64,000 nt of DNA from the NCBI GenBank assembly GCA_963210315.1, contig OY723312.1, positions 248,001 through 312,000 of the forward strand, given 5' to 3'. The notes under the pieces were generated by a model. That model searched no databases. It was not told where the DNA came from and saw only the letters and a program-made list of their open reading frames with translations. The translations under genes and the position numbers were made by a program. Below, piece by piece: positions 50,630-61,635 of the stretch. Source of the DNA: Rhynchopus euleeides. Its lineage: Eukaryota > Euglenozoa > Diplonemea > Diplonemida > Diplonemidae. Within the stretch, counting starts at the first letter, position 1; each line of letters opens with the position of its first letter.

Positions 50630-52233
50630 TGGGGAGGGGGGGGGGGTGGCGGCAGGCAAAACAAGGACACATCGTTCTGACGCTCGCCACCGAGACTTCT
50701 CGCGGTGGGCCACCCAGCAGAGAGCGGCCACCCCAAAGCGCTGCACACAGCCCCACCCCCTCCCCCCGAATTACGTGATGTTGTGTTTTTTTTTCGTTCG
50801 CGTTGTTTTTTTCCAGCGCTGCCAAAGAGCAGCTACCAACCCCCCCTCCCACTTCCCCACACCCCCCACCTGATTACAATACACAACAGGGGGACTTCGC
50901 TCCCTGTGGCAAAACTGTGCCAGCTTGTCTCCACCCCTTTTGTGAGGCGGCTCACTCCCCTGCACTTCTGACCGAAGGCCCCCAACGCACAGAACTAAAC
51001 TACCTTAGAGGCTGCTGACGCTGCCCTCACCCCCCCCCCCTCCCCCTTTGCGACGAGATGATATAGCCCTCTTTGGGGGGGGGGGGGCCTCGCTACCAGA
51101 CACAGCTCGTCGAGTCAGTGAGGGGAAGTGGGGCTGTTGCTAACTTTTTTCTCACTGGGGGGGAGGGGGGGAGGGGGGGACTCTATCCCGTGTGGTGTCT
51201 TCGCTCTAAAGTGCAGAAAGGTGAGAGACGTCTAACAACAGCGGGGGGCCTTCGGTCAGAAATGCAGAGAGGATAGTGTGTCAGTTCTCGTGTGTCGTCT
51301 TTCGTGGACTTTCTGTACGATGCGGGTCCGCTAATCCAACACAGCAAACGCAGAGAGGCGACGGAGGGTGATTCCGCCCCCTCACAGAACTGACTGCAAC
51401 GTGACTCAGTTTGACACACACAGTGTGGCACAGAGCGAATGCACCTCCCCATTATGGTTTGACAGAATTCTGCCAGAAAAATGCCCAGAATTTCCAGATT
51501 TGGGCCATAGGGGGAGTTGGGTTGCAACCTGACACACTTTGACACACTCTGGCACAGAGCGAAGGGCCCGCACCAGTCACAGCCTGGCAGCGAGGGGCTC
51601 CCCGTTGCACGCTAGGTACATTTGCGTTCTGACGAGCGAAGCTTTGTGTCTGCAAATCAGAAAGGGGGGGGGGGAGAAGAACCAGCGGGTATTCGTCGAT
51701 CGCGAGAACACCCCCCCCCCCCCCAAAAAAAAACTCCTCAGAACACAGCTGAAGAAACTTCACGCCCCGTATCGAGCAGTCCAGACGCACTACAGACTAC
51801 GGCGGCGTCACTTCACTTCACTTCACTTCACCCCGCATCCCCGCCCTCCCTATGGCATCAGCAGGGAGGAGGCTGGGGTTCCTCCCACTGTGTGCCGCTT
51901 GCAACCCAGGTGGGTACAGGTAGGTCACGCACGGCAAACCAAGCCCAGTAAGACAGCGGGCACCGCCACAGCGACGCTGTTCGGTGGAGGCCGGCTCAAA
52001 GGAGGTAGCGGACGAGCGGTGGCAGGGGGGGGAGGGGTGAGAAAACTGGCGGCAAATTTTTTTATACCATCCAAAACACAGCGCAGCATTGTGTATAGGA
52101 GGAAATACGATACTAGAAAGGACTGGCGTCATCACCTCTGTCATGTTTCCCTTTCTTCGTGCTCCACCACACCTTCTGTACTTCAGACAACACAAACACA
52201 CAATAGCCGGTCGTGAGATTTGTGCAGAGGAGT
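50630..52233. other. Repeat-rich stretch without a recognised gene
   Basis: Contains long G/C tracts (50638-50644, 51077-51088, 51711-51725), partial hairpin-MITE text (51082-51155) and degraded GGTTGCAACCTGACAC-type repeats (51310-51440, 51515-51570). The conserved GGTATTCGTCGATCGCGAG motif lies at 51688, and five CACTT units at 51811-51832. No gene seen. Confidence 0.5.
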
Positions 52234-52299
52234 GGTGGAAGCGGTCAACAAAACATTTTTCTGACCAAAATAGACCTGGCCACCTGTTCCTTGATTGCT

Positions 52300-54750
52300 G
52301 CCGCAGCTGAGCCGTGAGCTCCAGGTGAACCTCACAAAGGCACTTCCACACAAGCGCCCCCGCAGCTGTCTTGCGCTCCAAGAGCACAACCAGCTGTTTT
52401 TTCGTGACTCCACAGGTGACCTTTGCATCGCCAGCCGCGCTTTTTCTCCGTGACTTCACAGTCGAGCCCTGAGCTCCAGGAAAACCGCACACACCACTAG
52501 CCGTTCCTTGTGCCTCTTTAGTATTCCCTGAGCCTAGGAGCCCATCACAGGAAAAGAAGACCTCTGCACCGCGAGCCGTTTCTTCCTGCGACTCCACAGC
52601 GGGCCCTGAGCTCCAGGAGCTGATGTGCATTAGATTAAGACGTGCACCATTTGCTGCTCGTTACGCGACTCCACAGTGAGCCCTGAGCTCCCGGATCTGA
52701 CCGCATGAGAGGACCATGAGCTGTTCGCTTCGCGACTCCACAGAGGGCCTTGAGCTCCCGGAGCATGAGAGTATCACGAGCTGTTCGCCTGCGACTCCAC
52801 AGTGAGCCCTGAGCTCCCGGAGCTGACCGCATGAGACGACCATGAGCTGTTCGCTTTGCGACTCCACAGTGAGCCCTGAGCTCCCGGAGCATGAGAATGT
52901 CACGAGCTGTTCGCCTGTTCGCCACAGTGAGCCCTGACCTCCCGGATCTGACCGCATGAGAGGACCATGGGCTGTTCGCTTCGCGACTCCTCAGTGGACC
53001 CCCGAGCCCCCGGAGCATGAGTATGTCACGAGCTGTTTCACCTGCGACTTCACGTGAGCCCTGAGCCCCGGAGCTGACCGCATGAGAGGACCATGGGCTG
53101 TTCGCTTCGCGACTCCACAGTGGGCCCTCGAACTCCCGGAGCATGAGAAGATCATCAGCTGTTCGTTCGCGACTCGACCCCCCAGGGCCCCCTCCGATTC
53201 GGACCCGCAGAGAGGTGACAACCTGTCTCGCAGGGTTCTGGGTCCAGCACGGCTCCTCCAGAGAGATGCTCGCAGAGAAGGATGCGATGCAGCTGACGAC
53301 CGTCACTGTGCGCCGCATCGCGAGTTCCTCGCGGAGCAAGACCTGGACAGTGCGGAGGAGATCCTCGGGGGCTGGGCTTCGCCTCCCAGGGGTGACGAGC
53401 GCCCTCTGTGATAGCGTGGATAACCGGCGGTCGTATCAGCCGCATATGCCGGATTCAGCGTTTGAGGTGCTGCAGAGCGCGAGGGGGTTCAACCGGGTGC
53501 AGCGGGCGCGGGTTGTCCCCGGGACAGGCGATTCACAGACTGAGCCGAGTGGTTTCACAGACATCCGTGCATCGGCATCGATACAGGAGAGGCGGCACCT
53601 GATGCCACGAAACGCGCCAGCCGTGTCCACAATGGGAACAACCCACGAGTCCCTCGGGAGGGGGCGGGTATGAGGTGAACACTACCGGCGACTCCTTCGG
53701 TGACCTGCCGTTGCACCGCAGCAGGGGTTAACTTTGCACTGCGGATGCACGAGTCACTCTTCACCGTCCCCTGACACCCGTGCGGGTTGGGGTGAACAGC
53801 GGACCGGTCGCCTCGGAGGAAGTCGCTCTCACAAGCGTGTCGACTTCTTCGGGCGCACCGTGGACGTCGCGGTGCGGCCGGAGGGTGTGGGCCACTCGGG
53901 TGCGGTGGCCCTTCGCGTCGACCTGTGGACCTGCCTCCCTGCAGTGTCGGCCCCCCGAGGAGATGGCGCTGAAGGGGGTGAAGCAGGTGGTGCTGACGAC
54001 CTGCATCTGGCCCGAAAATCCTGAAGTCCCACAGTGAGCCCTGAGCTCCCGGAACACGAGAAGACCATCAGCTGTATTGCCGGCAATTCCACAGCGGCCG
54101 AAGCTGACCGCACGAGAAGATCATGAGCTGGTCGTTCCCCGACTCCACAGTGAGCCCTGTGCTCCCGGAGCTGATCGTGATTAGATGAAGACCTCTACAC
54201 CACTCGCTGCTGCGCCACAGCGGGCCCTGAGCTCACCAGGAGCACCCGCGCGCAAACATTCACCACTCGTGATCCATGAACACCAGAAGCTGTTAGTCGG
54301 AGAAGAAGTCCTGTCCGGCACTAGCTGTCCGCCCTGCGACCCCACAGTCGAGCGGGAGAGACTTGGGTTTCCTGAGCTCCAGGAGGTGAAGACCTCCACG
54401 AGCCGCTCTTCTTCGACGCCACAGCCGAGCCCGAGTTCCAGGAACATCCGCGCATCTGACTGTTCCTTGCGACTCAACAGCTGAGCTGTGAGTAACCATC
54501 CCACACAACTAGTCATTAGTTCATCTGGAGCTCATCGCATGAGAGGAACCCCCGTTCTACCGGCCATCTTCTGCGATTCCGCAGCTGACCTGTGCCCCGA
54601 GGGCAAATCCCCATGAGCAGAAGACCTCATACACAACTGGGCGTTCTCCCCGTACCACTCTACAGCTGAGCCGTGAGCTCCGGGAGGAACCTTCCGCAGA
54701 AGTAGCCGCTTCCTGCGCAGCCGAACCGAGGGCTCCAAGAGCCAAGCCCG
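52300..54750. repeat. Degenerate ~65-90-bp minisatellite
   Basis: Repeats of GCGACTCCACAGTGAGCCCT GAGCTCCCGGAGC-type units with intervening ATGAGAxxAC(C/G)AtGAGCTGTTCG. They are best conserved at 52670-53160 and looser at 52300-52640 and 54030-54740, with an insert of different sequence at about 53175-54020. Confidence 0.75.
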
Positions 54751-56760
54751 CCGAAGTTCACCTCTGCATCGGAGCGCCGCGGATGATCTCGAAGGTGCCG
54801 GTCTCGAGACCAGGTGTTTTTTGCATTCGACCTGCTGCCACTCAACGCGCATCCACAGAGATCTAAATGGGGAGGCAATGCGTCAAAAATGCCTTTTCCG
54901 CTGCGTTGCACACCCAAGGAACCCTAACGGGTCAGGATCTCCACACAGCTGCATCACGCCGCAAACCTCGTCGGGTTTTCTCCACCGCCGATACAATGTG
55001 GACATCGCCGGTTCCGCACACCGGGTTTCTTCAGCCTCGGGAATTTCACCAGGGGCCTCAAGGAGGCCGTGTCGAGGCAAGCTCTCCTGACGAACAACGG
55101 GCGAGGTCGACAAGACAGTTTGTTGGGACACGTTCCCTCTTCCTTCTGGCACTGGCGGTCCAGCCCCCCAGGGTGAGGGTTGCGAGGGTCTTCTTGTGGT
55201 TCTGCGCCTCAACGCGAAAGCCACCATTTGGCTGGAGTCCGACAGAAGCCGCTGCACCGAGCAATACGAACGTGTGTCAACTGTGGCAGGTCACGGTCCG
55301 GTTGATCTCCGCCGCGCCCGCCTGGGCGATATCTAACCACAGAACAGATGTCACCCCTTCTTACGTGGGAAACGTTCACGCAGGTACTGAGGATGAACAA
55401 ATGGAGAGTTCAATGGAGTGTTTTCACCCCACTCCCTCCTGGCGAGGCGCAATGTACTACCGAACTACTCTCGCGGCACGCAGCAAGGAAGCGTTCAGGC
55501 GCTCATCACCTTGATGACGAGAATCCGAAGGCGAGGGGTCAGCAACACGAACGTGAACATACAGCAAAGCTGCAAAACTCCCCTATCATGTACCGAAGCC
55601 GGTTTTTTCGGCACCGCAACAGATTGACTGTTTTCCAACCGAAGTACGACAGTCGAGGGCATTTTCTGAACAACACGCGTCGTATTGGACACTGACACAA
55701 CCCACAGCGGCCCCGCGCCATGGGCGACAAGGGGCTGGACATTTTGTTTCCGTTATGGGTGCTGAGTCGAAAATTTCCGGGACAATCCGCAGCGCACCCA
55801 CCGCGGAGGCCGAAACCCGCAGAGGTGAAAGAAGACACGACCTGTTACGTCCAGCCCGATGCGCAGCTCAAAAATCGGAGAGTGACCGACCCCATCGCGA
55901 ACACAGATACGTAAGCTCCCCATCTTCCCCGAAAAGAGGGCCTCCCCAACCGCCGGAGTTTTTTCTCGAGGCGCCGGGCGTCATCTCACCGACACCCCTC
56001 CCCGTACCGACGGGAGGAGGTTAAGGTGTTGACCGTGTTGGTGAAAGCCGACCCTGAAGAACTGCGAGCCTCCACGGGTTAACAAGAGGAACGAACGGCG
56101 GCGGATGGGGGTTTTATCGAACGACGCCCGAAGGCAAAAATATATCATGGTAGTCCTGAGATGCGACTCCCAAGGTGCATGTACCCATACGTCACATCCT
56201 CGACAACGACTGGGTCGTCGCGCCTGACTTCGGTACAGGTGTATGGGACGGCCCTATCGCGCCGAAAGGGCAGCACATCGGATTATCAACTTCATCATGT
56301 CCCGGCAAGCACTGGCCACCTTCACCAGCTTCATGGGGCGCCACCAGTCACCGGGTCGACGCAACGGTTTCCAGCGCTAGGCTTCGAGCTCGACCTCACC
56401 ACCGTTTTTCCGGTCCGCACCAAGTGGGCACGCTCATCAGGCGACAGACGACGCAGACCACAGCGTCAGCAGGGTTCTCGACATACGAAGGTTCAACGAC
56501 CGAGTCCAAGCCCTTATCTACAGCGCGGATCTGACCGACACCCGCGGGCACAGAGCCCCAGAAGCACATGGCGTTTGCGCTACTTCGAGGCCGGCGTCTA
56601 GCAGGACACCGTCTTCGACCGCAGCAATACCCTCGACAGATACGAAAGCCTGAGATGTGAAGGATCCGGCGCCCCCATCGCGGGGGCGCCCATGGCCGTA
56701 CAGCGAGCCGACTCCTCACGCGAAGGACAGTGACTACAACAGCCGTACCCTCTCTTCCTA
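53175..56760. other. Broken coding-like sequence, family unknown
   Basis: Between minisatellite units and onward to 56760, several short stretches have protein-like composition but no long frame, and none gives a recognisable domain. The region looks like an old, broken insertion of unknown family, interrupted in several places. It could equally be decayed host sequence. Confidence 0.35.
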
Positions 56761-56821
56761 AAATTAAGCGCTTCGCGTCCCTGAGGGTCCTGGGTGGAAG
56801 CGGTCAACAAAACATTTTTCT

Positions 56822-57180
56822 TCGTTCCATTTTTGTGTTTCCATAGCGCCAAGTAAGATATCGACAGAAGGACGTCTAGTACGCGTATTTGCGATGACAA
56901 CATTACATTTGTTGGCAAAAAAAGCCCTTTTCCCCTCTCCCTCGCATTCTTTCGTTTTATGGGGGGGGGGGGGGTCTTAGGTGGTCTTTGCGACACAATC
57001 GAAGCAACTGTGTGGGAGAGCAGTTTCCTGCATCGATTTTCTTATTGAGGCCCCTGCGGAATGGCATGAGGGTGCATATGCTATCTATAGGATTCAGCGG
57101 TGAGTCCGGGTGTCAGGTGCTCTGAGGTGCTGAACCTATCACTCGGAACGATGTTGACAAAAGAAAGGGGGGGGGGGGTA
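56822..57180. other. Stretch without a recognised gene
   Basis: No gene seen. It includes a G tract (56961-56973), a segment resembling 4573-4665 (GTGGGAGAgCAGTT...GGCATGAGG), and a G tract leading into the TA of the second 1147-bp element. Confidence 0.45.
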
Positions 57181-58327
57181 GGGGGGGTCAAATGCCACCC
57201 TTTTACGTGGACAAACACGATTTTTCAAAAAACCGGCGCAGAGGCCCCAAAGCCCCCGTAAACCCTCCAAACCCCCCCAGATCGGTCCGGAAACCCATCG
57301 AACCCCACTTTTCCACCATTCCGGGCACCTCAGGTGCCCGAATTGGGGTACCTAAATTTTGTGCCACCGTTTGGTGCCGTACAGTGCCACTGTGTGGGAG
57401 GTTGGAAAAGAAAATGCCCCAACACACCACATCTGAGGGTTGCAATGCATGTTGCTTGCCAACCACGTCATCCGGTGGGTGTCAGGCGCTATGTAGGTGG
57501 CATTAGCCAGGTCTTCGATGTGTTCTGGCTTGTATATATACCTCCCTGCCACCATGCACCGGGAGGCTGCCTGTAGGTACGGAACAGTCCAGATGGTCGT
57601 GTGATTCCTGTGCAGCAGTGCTCCACAACCGGGATGTGTTGACAACGACTGTTGCAACACGAGCTGTACATTCCGGGAACACATGAAGTGCGCTGTCGTG
57701 GTACCCATTGTGCCAGAATTGGTAGTTGCTGCGGTCTACTTTGCCTGGCCCAAGAGCACTGGTACTGAACGGTGCAATATGCGTGGCGAGGTGAACACAA
57801 CGGAAGCGCGCAAAGTCAATACAGCTCTCGGATGGCGGGTGGTGGTGCCACTAGTGTGTGACGTTCACTCGAGGATACAACGCATCACAATGAATCAGCA
57901 ACCGTGGACCGAGTACAATACGCTCTCTGTGGCTGGTGTGGGGGACAAAGGCAGTGCCTGTGCCGCAGGCAGGGAGGTATATATACAAGCCAGAACACAT
58001 CGAAGACCTGGCTAATGCCACCTACATAGCGCCTGACACCCACCGGATGACGTGGTTGGCAAGCAACATGCATTGCAACCCTCAGATGTGGTGTGTTGGG
58101 GCATTTTCTTTTCCAACCTCCCACACAGTGGCACTGTACGGTACCAAACGGTGGCACAAAATTTAGGTACCCCAATTCGGGCACCTGAGGTGCCCGGAAT
58201 GGTGGAAAAGTGGGGTTCGATGGGTTTCCGGACCGATCTGGGGGGGTTTGGAGGGTTTACGGGGGCTTTGGGGCCTCTGCGCCGGTTTTTTGAAAAATCG
58301 TGTTTGTCACCCCCATTTGACCCCCCC
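57181..58327. mobile_element. 1147-bp palindromic non-autonomous DNA element, copy 2
   Basis: Same length and arms as 1426-2572, with only a few visible substitutions, flanked by TA at 57179-57180 and 58328-58329. A hAT transposon is inserted at its right border. The same orientation and near identity mean both copies moved recently, or one was copied by gene conversion. Confidence 0.88.
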
Positions 58328-58330
58328 TAG

Positions 58331-61300
58331 GCATACAGTGCAAACGATAATTATTATCGCATACGATAATTATTATCGTACTCCCATTATCGTATATTAT
58401 CGTATACGATAATATACGATAATGGTGCGATAATTTTTTTGAGATTTTCGGAAAACCAGAAATCAGCCCAGAACACATTGAAAAAGTGGTAAAAGTGGAG
58501 CCGGAAGCTGCCATTTTTGCTTCTTTGAATTATTGGTGACGGGGGGCTTCACTCAGAAGTGTAGAATGTCCCTCACAAATGGGTGGCAGACACAACACAC
58601 ATAGTGCCATGACATGCGCAGCACTATGTCTGTCTGGGGCATCCTGTCAATGAAGCTGGCACCGTTGGAAGAAGTTTCAGGCACAGGGGGGCGGAGAGGT
58701 TACAGGATACTGCCACGCACATCCGTGACACTCATTTGCGTGTGCGCTCTCGACCCGTGTGTCTATCGCTATGTTGTGACTGCATCGCCATCACCCTCCA
58801 CAGGAAACACCAGGGATCAAAAAATGTCTCGTCGTCGTAGGATAAAAGACGACACAACAACGGAGGATGACGCAGAGGAAGATGATGACGGCGATGACGA
58901 GGAAGAGGGCAGTGATGAGGACGAGCCGGACCAGAAACGCCGTCGCGTCACGGGGGGGAAGGACAAGAAGCCCTCAGCGAAAAAGGCGGCCGTGAAAAAG
59001 CCACCCCCAAAGAAGCCAGCAGCGAAGAAGCCAGCCCCCAAGAAGACAGCACCAAAGCCCGCGGGAAAATCGGAGAGCGCGCAGAAACGCCTGGACACGA
59101 TAAAACTCAGAAAAACGGTGGAGGAAGCCGCAGACGAGGCTGCTGCCAAGAAGAGGATCTCCTTGGTAACAGCCAGGCAGCGGCTGCAGCAACTGGCGAG
59201 GTACGACGCCACAGTTGCTGCGGCCTACACGATCAAGTCGGTGGAGGACCTCCCGTTCGAAACTCGCACCATGCTGCTTGATGCAAACCCCCCCCGGACA
59301 TTATCGGACGAAGTCCTGTGGTGCAACCTCTGTAGCATCGTCGTAAAGCATGCTGAATCGACAGTGGCAAAGAAACACGTGACCGACACGAAGGCGCACC
59401 AGACCACATCGAAGGAAGCGCCAGTGCAGGCGGCCCCCTGTGTTTCAACCACGAAGAGCGATCCCACGACCACCGCATCATTTCAAAAGGCATGGGCACT
59501 TGCCCTTGTGATTGCGGGGATCACGCCTCACCAGGCGTCTATCCTTGCGCTGCCGATGACCACCCCTCTGCCGAAGCCCCGGACGCTGCTGGGCAAGGCC
59601 CCGCTGTTCGTCGCGGAGATCCAGAAGAAGATCCGCGACTGCATCACCGGCCGGCCGGTGGCGTTGGGCGTTGATGGAACAGGCCTGCGGCATCTTGGCT
59701 TTGCCATCATGTCGGTCGTCGCCTACGTGGGAGGCAGGGGAGTGCTCCTCCTGTCGAAAGTGCGTGGTGAGAGGACGTCGGGGATGTGCTTGACGAGGTG
59801 CGGGAACTGTACGGCATTACCCGCAGTACAGTTGTCGCTGACTTCGGGTCGGTGAACGTCAAGGCGTTTGGCGACAAGAAGGAGGAGGGCATCTACTGCC
59901 TGGGCCACCACCTCAACGCAGCGTTGAAGCGAGCAGTGCGCCAGTCATACCCCCGGGCGTATGCCTTCTGCACGCTGGTGTCGCAGTTCTTCGGGTGCAA
60001 GTCGCGCCGGCACCGTTGGAAGAAGTTTCAGGCACAGGGGGCGGAGAGGATGCATGATGCTGCAACGAACATCCGTGACACTCATTTGCGTGTGCGCACC
60101 GCTCTCGACCGCGGAGCGGTGCGTGCGCTCCGCAAGCTTCTCCCATCCGTGAACGTCACAGATACCGATGCGGTGGTGCTGGAGCGGGCTGCCGCCTTTG
60201 TGGCGGAAACAGACGACACCCACGCCGCCAATGTGGAGGTGTCCAGCCCTCAGCAACCCGCCTCTACTTCGGACACTCGATGGGCAGCGATGTTCGACCT
60301 GACAGTCCACCTGCAGACCCGGTGTGCGATGCTGCTGCAGTTCGTCAGCGTGGAGATGGCGAGGAAGAAGAAGCCACTCACTCTCAGGCAGCTCTCTGAG
60401 CACATCCAGAAGGGAACATGGGAAGAGCACGTCAGCGAGACGGTGGCTGTGGCTGAGATGGTGGAGCCGGTGCTGTGGCTCGTGCGATGGGTGCAGAACC
60501 CGGAAGCCCGTCTGGGGCACATCAAAGTGCGGACTATCACGGAGGAGTACCAGAAGGTGGTGACGAACACCAGTTATCCTGCTCCTATCCGCACCTTGCT
60601 GAAGGATGCCTGGGAGTCTTGGCCGTCGAAGGCGAGGTTCGAGATGGCGCTCATCTTCGACCCGGAAACCGTGCTGATGGCTGACTTCGACGACTTCCCC
60701 GACATCACAAACCAGCTGGTGTGGGCCGTGGATTTCCATGCCCTTGCTGACGACGAGTGCTGGGCGGAGTTCACACAGTACCTCAATGCCCCTGCCGAAT
60801 CCCTGCAGACCGACACCCCGATTGCGTTCTGGCTGGAGAAGGGGAGGAAGCTGTTCCCCATCCTGGCGCCACATGTGGTGGCTTGGCTCCGCACGCCTGT
60901 GTCGGTCACACAGGTCGACAGTGTGTTTTCGACGGCAGAGTCCCGCAAGTCCAAGCGGGGGTCGAACATCTCGACGAAGACCTACGCGGATCGTCTGTTC
61001 TTGCAGCGGAACGGCGACCTCCTCGGCTACTTCGACAAGAGCAACCGGTTCGCAGAAGCCCTCGAAAGGGACTATGTCTCTGATGATTCCTCTGAGGAGG
61101 ACGAATCCGAGACTGAGATGGATATCATTTAGAAGGGGGGATGGGGGGGGGGGGGGGGCGGCGTGCCAGGTCGTCTGTCCGTGATGTGGTTCCTGTGCTG
61201 TTCGGTGGGCGGGTGGGGGGGGGGGATGACGAATTCTGTCTCGATGTCTGATGACATCGAGGGTGTTGAAGGGACTGGGGGGGGGGGGGGGCGATGAATC

Positions 61301-61631
61301 CTGATGACGGACGAGTATGTGAAGGAATCTGACGAGGGCAGTGGTGTTCAAGAATAGTGCAACCCAGTAAGTATCGCATACGATAATCCCATTATCGTAT
61401 ACGACCGGATACGATAATTATTATCGTATGCGATAACATACGATAATGGGATTATCGTATGCGATAATATACGATAATAATTATCGTATCCGTTCGTATA
61501 CGATAATGGGATTATCGCATCATACGATAATGGATTATCGTATGCGATAATAAATTATCGTATGCGATAATTTTCCGAAAATTATCGTATCTGGTATATG
61601 TGCGATAATAATTATCGTTTGCACTGTATGC
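58331..61631 (+). mobile_element. 3.3-kb hAT transposon inserted at the edge of the 1147-bp element
   Basis: Inverted termini GCATACAGTGCAAACGATAA and complement. CTAG is found just outside both ends (58327-58330 and 61632-61635), and copy 1 of the 1147-bp element shows the same CCCCCTAGGGGG site uninterrupted. Subterminal regions carry many ATACGATAAT / ATTATCGTAT motifs (58345-58440 and 61374-61620), likely transposase-binding sites. It contains one transposase gene in two overlapping frames. A 4-bp duplication is unusual, since hAT elements normally make 8 bp. Confidence 0.85.
58824..61132 (+). CDS. hAT-family transposase, one apparent frameshift
   Basis: ATG 58824 (MSRRRRIKDD) is preferred because the open frame before it looks like duplicated transposase sequence. 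Order: an acidic stretch, a long Lys/Pro/Ala-rich linker, and a BED-like zinc finger (LWCNLC ... KKHVTDTKAHQ, 59316-59403). Then comes the RNase H-like core with a first Asp at VDGTG (about 59670) and a second at ADFGS (about 59836), followed by CLGHHLNAALK. The SDTRW motif lies near 60270, and the hAT C-terminal dimerisation region (VTQVDSVFSTAESRKSKRG, about 60905-60965) follows. The acidic tail ends at 61132. Frame changes by one between 59770 and 59855, at or near a GGGG run. Without the shift correction the enzyme lacks most of its catalytic core, so this copy is either recently inactivated or carries an assembly indel. Confidence 0.85.
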
Positions 61632-61635
61632 CTAG

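Larger units (their letters stand above)
52234..56821. repeat. 4.6-kb block between 29-bp direct repeats
   Basis: The 29-bp sequence GGTGGAAGCGGTCAACAAAA followed by CATTTTTCT occurs at 52234-52262 and 56793-56821. A related form in the opposite orientation, ATTGATCGCTTCCACCAC, ends the repeats at 6545 and 27973. The enclosed block has a minisatellite at its left and coding-like text to its right. Confidence 0.6.

Noticed and set aside
58614-58823. Transposase start at 58614
   Set aside because: The first 70 codons derive mostly from a duplicated internal fragment of the transposase; ATG 58824 after AAAAA opens the expected basic and acidic N-terminus.
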